Shown: piece after piece, positions 5,898-10,028 of the stretch
Layout: the number at the start of each line of letters is the position of its first letter
Position numbering within the stretch: position 1 is the first letter of the stretch
Origin: JAZKFT01 sp043760535
GTDB lineage: Bacteria; Bacteroidota; Bacteroidia; Chitinophagales; Chitinophagaceae
Direction: 5' to 3'
NCBI GenBank assembly: GCA_043760535.1
Contig: JAYUOV010000237.1
Span: 1-10,028, forward strand
Length of the DNA: 10,028 nucleotides
Notes under the pieces: model-generated
Told to the model about the DNA's origin: nothing
Seen by the model: the letters and a program-made list of their open reading frames with translations, nothing else
Databases searched by the model: none
Position numbers and translations under genes: made by a program

Positions 5898-6902
5898 ATG
5901 AAACTTGCCTCTTACATTAAAAATGAACACGAACAATTAGGAATCTACCACGATGGTAAAGTATATGCCATGGAGTATATACACCCCGATTTGCCCAATA
6001 CCATGGGCATGTTTTTAAATTATTGGGACGATGTAATTGGTGTCGCCATACGTGGTGATGCAGCTATAAAAGACGGGGCCTTAGCCAGCAGGGGCTTGCC
6101 TGTGGCCGATGTGCAGTTACTGGCACCAGTACCTTTTCCTACATCGCTACGAGATGGATATGCGTTTCGGCAACACGTGGCGGCTGCAAGGCGTAACCGA
6201 AATGTGCCTATGATTCCGGAGTTTGACCAATACCCGATTTTTTATTTTAGTAACCACAACGCTATACAAGGCCACGGACAAGAAATAGCCTGTATGCCCG
6301 ATCATTTTGAGAAGCTGGATTTTGAACTGGAGGCGGCAATAGTATTATGCAAAGGCGGCAGGAATATTACAGCAGCCGAAGCCGATGAATACATTGGCGG
6401 CCTCATGATTTTTAACGACATGAGTGCCAGGAAACTGCAGATGGAAGAAATGCTGCTGAACCTTGGGCCGGCCAAAGGCAAGGATTTTAGTAACATACTC
6501 GGCCCGTGGCTAGTAACGCTGGATGAGCTGGAAGCTTATGAAGTGCCTTGCAAAGAAAACCATACTGGCAAAGCCTGGAACCTGCCCATGAAATGTTGGG
6601 TAAATGGCATACAAGTAAGCGAAGGTAATTTGGCGGATATGGACTGGACTTTTGCAGAAATTGTGGAGCGTTGTTCTTACGGTGCACAGCTACATGCAGG
6701 CGATGTAATTGGCAGTGGCACAGTAGGCACCGGCTGCTTTTTAGAACTGAATGGCACCGGAAAACTAAACGATCCTAACTACACAGAACAATGGCTGCAA
6801 AGTGGCGATACAGTAGAAATGGAAATAGAAGGACTGGGAAAACTGAGCAATAAAATTATAGCTGAGGAAAGTGATTTTAGTTTGTTGGCGTTAAAGAAAT
6901 AG
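5898..6902 (+). CDS. Fumarylacetoacetate hydrolase (FAH) family protein
   Basis: A 334-residue cytoplasmic protein of the FAH superfamily, which cleaves C-C bonds in beta-diketo acids or acts on related substrates using a divalent metal. Key residues line up with animal fumarylacetoacetase: D86 and H93 in LRDGYAFRQHVAAARR (metal ligand and catalytic base, seven apart as in the mouse enzyme), E143 and E145 in LDFELEAAIV, D174 in FNDMSAR, and the lysine block PAKGKDFSN (191-199). GSGTVGTGCFLELNGTG (272-288) is the family's glycine-rich end. Close homologues often sit beside homogentisate dioxygenase in tyrosine breakdown, but no such partner is here, so the substrate is open. The ATG at 5898 was chosen because the 31 extra codons upstream are repeat DNA, giving a low-complexity Lys/Cys/Leu peptide. 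No convincing promoter is visible. Confidence 0.9.
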   Translation: MKLASYIKNEHEQLGIYHDGKVYAMEYIHPDLPNTMGMFLNYWDDVIGVAIRGDAAIKDGALASRGLPVADVQLLAPVPFPTSLRDGYAFRQHVAAARRNRNVPMIPEFDQYPIFYFSNHNAIQGHGQEIACMPDHFEKLDFELEAAIVLCKGGRNITAAEADEYIGGLMIFNDMSARKLQMEEMLLNLGPAKGKDFSNILGPWLVTLDELEAYEVPCKENHTGKAWNLPMKCWVNGIQVSEGNLADMDWTFAEIVERCSYGAQLHAGDVIGSGTVGTGCFLELNGTGKLNDPNYTEQWLQSGDTVEMEIEGLGKLSNKIIAEESDFSLLALKK

Positions 6903-6907
6903 TAGGT

Positions 6908-7021
6908 AAAGGTTCAAGTTTCAGGATTCAAGGATCCAAACTTCAAGCTACAAGGCCCGGTTTATATCAAGGTTTAATAATCATGTGTTGAACCTTGAAT
7001 CCTGAACCTTGAACCTTTTTT
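6908..7021. terminator. Long word-repeat hairpin, probable terminator between convergent genes
   Basis: The arm 6908-6933 pairs with 6993-7018 over 26 bp with one mismatch, around a 59-nt loop. Both arms are built of short variants of one word (GGTTCAA, GGATTCAA; TTGAACC, TTGAATCC). A run of six T (7016-7021) closes the right arm, as expected of an intrinsic terminator for the rightward FAH gene. It lies between that gene (end 6902) and recO (end 7058, opposite strand) and may serve both. Confidence 0.8.
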
Positions 7022-7034
7022 GCAAATGACTTAT

Positions 7035-7055
7035 TGACCCAATGACCCAATGACC
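7035..7055. repeat. Octamer tandem repeat TGACCCAA x 2.6
   Basis: TGACCCAA at 7035-7042 and 7043-7050 is followed by TGACC at 7051-7055. It lies between the terminator hairpin and the recO stop codon (7058-7060). It has the same 8-base unit length as the array at 2119-2154, but no second arm is present. Confidence 0.65.
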
Positions 7056-7057
7056 AG

Positions 7058-7795
7058 CTATGCTAGCACTGCCTCTAGCACAGCCACCGTTTTAAGGTTT
7101 CCAAAGTCGCTAATGTGGTAGATGTAAAACTGTTCGTAGGCTTGTAGCAATTGCTGCCTTAGTAGCTTATTTAATTTGATGCGGTAAAGGCTTACGGCAT
7201 TGTCCATTTGCAGCAAAGCCGCTGTGGCATTGGCTAAATAATCTTCAAGGTAATGGCCATGGGCGGGTAGCTGATAGGTAAACCTGCCTTCCTGCATATC
7301 GAGGATGGTTTTGTTTTCATCGTCTTTATCTTCTATACCAAAGCCCAGTTGCCGGGCAAGGTGTAAGGCAAAATGGAGTGGCAGGTTGGCTGTTACGGCA
7401 GCATCGGCTTCGTCTAGTATCAGTAAATAATTTTCTATAAAATGGTAAAGGTCTGCATTGCTTTCGGGCTGCTTAATACTTTTTGAAATTAATTCTACCA
7501 TAAATAAAGCCACACAGTTTTTAACCACATCCTGGTGTATATGCTGGTACATTTTTGCCCAGCTATATTCTTTAATTATTTGTAAATGCTTTAATTCGTT
7601 GTGGTACACTACCATATCTAAAATAGCCGCCGGCTGAAACATGCTAACCTTGCTGCTGCCCTTTTTAGTAGCGGAACGAACGCCCTTAACCATGTACGAT
7701 TGCAGGCCAAACAGCTCGGTGTACACGGTGGTTATAAGGCTGGTTTCGCCATATTTTACGGTGCGTAGAATAATGGCTTTTGTTTTGTGGAGCAT
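7058..7795 (-). CDS. recO: DNA repair protein RecO
   Basis: A 245-residue protein of normal RecO length. The N-terminal OB-fold (about 1-80) is marked by KTKAIILRTVKYGETSLITTV, LFGLQSYMVKGVRS and FQPAAILDMVVYH. A helical domain follows (about 85-245) with LFMVELISKSI, LHFALHLARQLGFG and FTYQLPAHGHYLEDY. RecO works with RecR (and RecF) to load RecA onto SSB-coated single-stranded DNA in gap repair. The CxxC zinc-finger pairs of some RecO proteins are absent, as is usual in this phylum. The start is ATG, 3 bp after the toxin stop codon. No TAnnTTTG element is visible directly upstream, so recO is probably transcribed from the antitoxin promoter through the toxin remnant. The gene itself looks intact. 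Confidence 0.93.
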   Translation of the reverse strand: MLHKTKAIILRTVKYGETSLITTVYTELFGLQSYMVKGVRSATKKGSSKVSMFQPAAILDMVVYHNELKHLQIIKEYSWAKMYQHIHQDVVKNCVALFMVELISKSIKQPESNADLYHFIENYLLILDEADAAVTANLPLHFALHLARQLGFGIEDKDDENKTILDMQEGRFTYQLPAHGHYLEDYLANATAALLQMDNAVSLYRIKLNKLLRQQLLQAYEQFYIYHISDFGNLKTVAVLEAVLA

Positions 7796-7798
7796 AGG

Positions 7799-8077
7799 TT
7801 ATTGGTAAACATCTTTACGGTCACCAATTCTGATAATAGTGATTATCAATTGCCCGTTATTGATTTGGTAAACAATCCTGTAATTACCCTGTCTTATCCT
7901 ATAAAATCCCTTGTATTTACCTTTTAAAGATTTTACACCATGAGGAGTTGGGTCGTAAGCTAATGAAAGGATAGCTTTTTTTAAAGCTTCATATTCTTTT
8001 TGAGAAAGGCTGTTTAATTATTTTTCAGCCGTTTTTTGAAAAACTATTTTGTACCCTTTTTCTTTTGGCTGCTCCAT
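7799..8077 (-). pseudogene. RelE/ParE family toxin interrupted by an in-frame stop
   Basis: From ATG 8077 the frame reads MEQPKEKGYKIVFQKTAEK and meets TAA at codon 20 (8020-8018). It then continues in the same frame for 72 more codons with a clear RelE/ParE signature: QKEYEALKKAILSLAYDP, GVKSLKGKYKGFYRIRQGNY, RIVYQINNGQ and IRIGDRKDVYQ, stopping at 7801-7799. Intact relatives are ribosome-dependent mRNA interferases or gyrase poisons of 85-100 residues; the 92-codon length fits. The core arginine/tyrosine positions (R60, R62, R67, Y70, R87, Y91) are preserved, so decay looks recent. One substitution (for example CAA to TAA) suffices. No ATG or GTG follows the stop in frame before the core, so reinitiation is unlikely. 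The start lies 34 bp inside the antitoxin gene, the usual antitoxin-toxin overlap. Confidence 0.85.
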
Positions 8078-8256
8078 TTCTTATCAATTTTTGCAAATAC
8101 TTTTTCTGCACTTATTGTAGCCTCCGCTTTTCTTTTTTCTATTTCAATAATATCCAAAAGGTCTTCTATTACATAGCCATATTGATTAAGGTCTATGAGA
8201 GCCTGAACGGGTTTTCCTTTTTTATCGTGGAATATTTGTACACCTGATGCTTGCAC
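8044..8256 (-). CDS. Antitoxin partner of the RelE/ParE toxin (Phd/YefM-like)
   Basis: A 70-residue protein starting at GTG 8256; an in-frame TGA lies two codons upstream and no ATG is available. The segment IFHDKKGKPVQALIDLNQYGYVIEDLLDI is the GKPVAVLI-type fold of short Phd/YefM-like antitoxins, followed by a charged helical tail (IEIEKRKAEATISAEKVFAKI) that normally wraps the toxin. The last residues are very basic (KKWSSQKKKGTK), an end shared with the overlapping toxin start. Such antitoxins usually bind and repress their own promoter with the toxin as co-repressor. Here the toxin frame is broken, so the antitoxin appears orphaned in function. The promoter is only 4 bp from the GTG, suggesting a leaderless message that may also carry recO. 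Family assignment is from sequence pattern and toxin neighbourhood. Confidence 0.8.
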   Translation of the reverse strand: MQASGVQIFHDKKGKPVQALIDLNQYGYVIEDLLDIIEIEKRKAEATISAEKVFAKIDKKWSSQKKKGTK

Positions 8257-8260
8257 ATTT

Positions 8261-8294
8261 CAAAGTTAAATTCAATTGCTCATTTTAATACAAA
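8261..8294 (-). promoter_or_regulatory. Promoter of the antitoxin-toxin-recO cluster, leaderless type
   Basis: On the minus strand, TTTG (8294-8291), a 22-bp spacer and TAACTTTG (8268-8261) match the Bacteroidota promoter form; the -7 box is exact. The GTG start at 8256 is 4 bp after it, so transcription should begin at or next to the start codon. It is the only promoter-like sequence I can find for recO. Confidence 0.6.
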
Positions 8295-8375
8295 GATTTT
8301 CGCCGCTGCCTTTTCCTTTCTTGTTTCGTAGGTAACAAGTAAAAGGCACACACCGGCACTAACTTTTTGTTTGTT

Positions 8376-8552
8376 TTAATCCTGTTCGCTCCATACAATT
8401 TTGCCACCTAAAGCTCTTGTTATCTTTTCAAAACGCTTACAATCGGTTCTTTCCAGAAATAACCTTTGAACTACAAAGCATTTTATTGGTTTTCTTTGCC
8501 ACAATAATAATGGTAAATAGGTTGTTAGGTGGGTTGTTATTTTAGGTATTAG
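8376..8552 (-). pseudogene. Possible gene remnant with protein-like C-terminus, no start codon
   Basis: On the minus strand a 58-codon open stretch ends with KCFVVQRLFLERTDCKRF followed by EKITRALGGKIVWSEQD and TAA (8378-8376). The charged, amphipathic ending looks like a real protein C-terminus rather than chance sequence. There is no ATG, GTG or TTG start giving the whole stretch, and the upstream part is low-complexity repeat DNA. It points toward the antitoxin gene. I do not recognise the family; chance remains possible. Confidence 0.25.
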
Positions 8553-8636
8553 TTAAAAGGTAAGGTTAGCGAATAAGTTAAATGGTTAAAAATCATTTGG
8601 CTTAATACCTAGTAATCAAGAATAACCCATTTACCA
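8511..8636. repeat. Imperfect nested inverted repeat
   Basis: TGGTAAATAGGTT (8511-8523) pairs with AACCCATTTACCA (8624-8636) with one mismatch, and TAGGTATTA (8543-8551) pairs perfectly with TAATACCTA (8603-8611). The intervening arms are GGTTG/GGTTA-rich, resembling the word-repeat style of the hairpin at 2119-2194 but more degenerate. Confidence 0.45.
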
Positions 8637-8710
8637 ATAACGAAAGAACTTTTACCAATACATGACCCTTTCACAAATTCCAAAAAGCCCATTGACTACA
8701 ACTAAAATTT

Positions 8711-10028
8711 ATGTGGTATAGACTCGGACAAATTGTTTTACAATACAGAATTGCTTTATTAGTGGCACTGTTTGCAGCTACTGGCTTTATGGGCTGGCAG
8801 GCCAGTAAGGTTACCATCAGCTACGAATTTGCTAAGGCCATCCCAACCGATAATCCCAAGTACGTGGAGTATATGGATTTTAAAAAGCAATTTGGCGAAG
8901 ATGGCAGTGTGCTGGTTATAGGTGTACAAACAAATCAGTTTTTTAAACTGGATCATTTTACCCAATACAAACAAATGCTGGCTGCTATAAAAAGCATAAA
9001 AAGTGTAGAAGGTATTGTAGGCGTGCCCATGGCTATTAATCTTATTAAAAGCGATACTTCTGAAAAGCTAAACCCGGTGCCTGTTTTTGGCGATAGTCTA
9101 AGCACCCAATCGCTTTTAGATACGGCAAGGGCTAAGTTTGAGAACCTTGTTTTTTACCGGCAACTGTTGTACAACCCTGCTTCAAACGCTTACGTGGCGG
9201 GGGTTACCATTAATAAAGAAATGCTACGCAGTAAAAACCGGGTACAGGTGGTAGCAGCTATAGTAGCGGCAGTAGCCAAATACGAAAAGCTTACAGGTGT
9301 GCCAACGCATATTTCGGGATTGCCACTTATACGCACACAGGTGGCCGACAGAATTGAGCATGAAATGCGGTATTTTTTGCTGGGTTCCCTGGGGCTTGCC
9401 GTTATTACCTTATTGTTGTTTTTTCGGTCGTTTAGCAGCACAGCTATTAGCCTGATGGTGGTATTAATGGGCGTGGTATGGAGCCTTGGCACTTTGCAAT
9501 TACTTGGCTATAAAATTTCGTTGCTTACTGCCCTTATTCCGCCATTGATTATTGTAATAGGCATACCCAACTGTATTTATTTTCTTAATAAATACCACAT
9601 GTCGTGGCAAAAGCAACTGGCAGAAAATAGTACGCAACCCGGGCAGAAAGCCAACTCCGCAATGAGCGGAGCCAAGAAAAATGCCTTGCTGGAAATGGTG
9701 AGCAAAATGGGGATTGTAACCTTGTTTTGCAATATTGCGGCTGCCATTGGGTTTGCCGTATTTGCACTTACCAAAAGCGATTTATTAAGAGAATTTGGAG
9801 CAGTAGCTGGTATCAATATCATGGTACTGTTTGTTATCTCATTCATTTTTATACCAGCTGTGCTTAGTTATTTACCACCACCAAAAGAGCGGCACACCAA
9901 ATACTTACGCAATCGTTTTTTAGAAAGTGTATTGGTAAAAATAGAAAACTGGGTACTGCTGAACAAAGGCAAAGTGCTGGGTTTTACAGGTCTGCTGGTA
10001 GTAGTAGCCATTGTAGGTATTTTAAAAA
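8711..10028 (+). CDS. MMPL/RND family transporter, N-terminal part (3' end outside window)
   Basis: The frame is open from ATG 8711 to the right edge (439 residues); an in-frame TGA at 8693-8695 makes this the first possible ATG. The layout is that of MMPL/RND exporters with a sterol-sensing-like membrane core. TM1 is at about 13-29. A large extracytoplasmic loop follows (30-218) with VEGIVGVPMAINL and GLPLIRTQVADRI. A TM bundle then occupies about 221-238, 245-265, 270-292, 334-353 and 365-387, and the first helix of the second half starts at about 421. IPPLIIVIGIPNCIYFLNKYH (276-296) is typical of the family. Relatives are proton-driven exporters of lipids or hydrophobic compounds, usually about 750-800 residues; the substrate is unknown. 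The cytoplasmic linker 300-325 looks longer than usual. No partner genes are visible. Confidence 0.9.
   Translation, partial: MWYRLGQIVLQYRIALLVALFAATGFMGWQASKVTISYEFAKAIPTDNPKYVEYMDFKKQFGEDGSVLVIGVQTNQFFKLDHFTQYKQMLAAIKSIKSVEGIVGVPMAINLIKSDTSEKLNPVPVFGDSLSTQSLLDTARAKFENLVFYRQLLYNPASNAYVAGVTINKEMLRSKNRVQVVAAIVAAVAKYEKLTGVPTHISGLPLIRTQVADRIEHEMRYFLLGSLGLAVITLLLFFRSFSSTAISLMVVLMGVVWSLGTLQLLGYKISLLTALIPPLIIVIGIPNCIYFLNKYHMSWQKQLAENSTQPGQKANSAMSGAKKNALLEMVSKMGIVTLFCNIAAAIGFAVFALTKSDLLREFGAVAGINIMVLFVISFIFIPAVLSYLPPPKERHTKYLRNRFLESVLVKIENWVLLNKGKVLGFTGLLVVVAIVGILK

Larger units (their letters stand above)
8257..8710. other. 454-bp gap without an intact gene
   Basis: This stretch holds the antitoxin promoter at its left end, a weak hairpin (8308-8347; GCCTTTT with AAAAGGC and CTTGTT with AACAAG), a minus-strand protein-like remnant (8376-8552) and an imperfect inverted repeat (8511-8636). 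TTACCAATA occurs twice near 8631 and 8652. No convincing promoter for the rightward transporter is visible. The composition looks like decayed sequence rather than a functional leader. Confidence 0.5.

Noticed and set aside
8308..8347. GCCTTTT...AAAAGGC hairpin as a terminator
   Set aside because: The stem is interrupted, neither strand has a following T-run, and no intact gene ends there.
8662..8721. A 19-codon reading frame (MTLSQIPKSPLTTTKIYVV) overlapping the transporter start, as a leader peptide
   Set aside because: No regulatory codon runs, no pairing structures around it and no promoter; short open frames like this are expected by chance.

Overview
The window looks like a chromosomal segment of a Bacteroidota bacterium, most likely of the Chitinophagaceae or a close relative. 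This rests on moderately AT-rich DNA, exact TAnnTTTG promoter elements in front of several genes, start codons without Shine-Dalgarno sequences, and proteins typical of the phylum (TIGR02757 family, a zinc-finger-less RecO, GH9 joined to a deacetylase-like domain, a fatty-acid-2-hydroxylase-like protein). I see no phage, integrase, IS element, CRISPR array, rRNA or tRNA.

Layout, left to right. A PLP-dependent trans-sulfuration enzyme (cystathionine gamma-synthase type) enters from the left edge and ends at 481. A 53-residue single-span membrane protein (686-847) follows, with an exact -7 promoter element. Next comes a TIGR02757-family gene (997-1791) joined by a stop/start overlap to a 109-codon reading frame (1788-2117) that has lost its ATG. 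A long hairpin built from 8-base tandem words separates this pair from the leftward genes: a fatty acid hydroxylase (2203-2865) and a secreted two-domain protein of GH9 cellulase plus NodB-like deacetylase type (2949-5609). The divergent gap 5610-5897 carries a 43-bp direct repeat plus an inverted third copy. Rightward from it runs a fumarylacetoacetate-hydrolase-family gene (5898-6902). A second word-repeat hairpin separates it from a leftward cluster read in the order antitoxin (8044-8256), RelE/ParE toxin with an in-frame stop (7799-8077), recO (7058-7795). After a 454-bp gap of mostly decayed-looking sequence, an MMPL/RND transporter (8711 onward) runs off the right edge.

Functionally this is mostly ordinary metabolic and housekeeping content. 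The genes do not form one pathway, and I do not see a clear new multi-gene system. The points most worth a second look are: (i) a single G-to-A change can explain how the 1788-2117 gene lost its ATG while its neighbour kept a stop; (ii) a toxin pseudogene with an intact antitoxin sits 3 bp in front of recO, which has no visible promoter of its own; (iii) the deacetylase domain of the GH9 protein carries Leu where the family fold normally has a His; (iv) several unrelated intergenic elements share one design, hairpins or repeats built from roughly 8-base words; (v) two promoters lie so close to start codons that the transcripts are probably leaderless.
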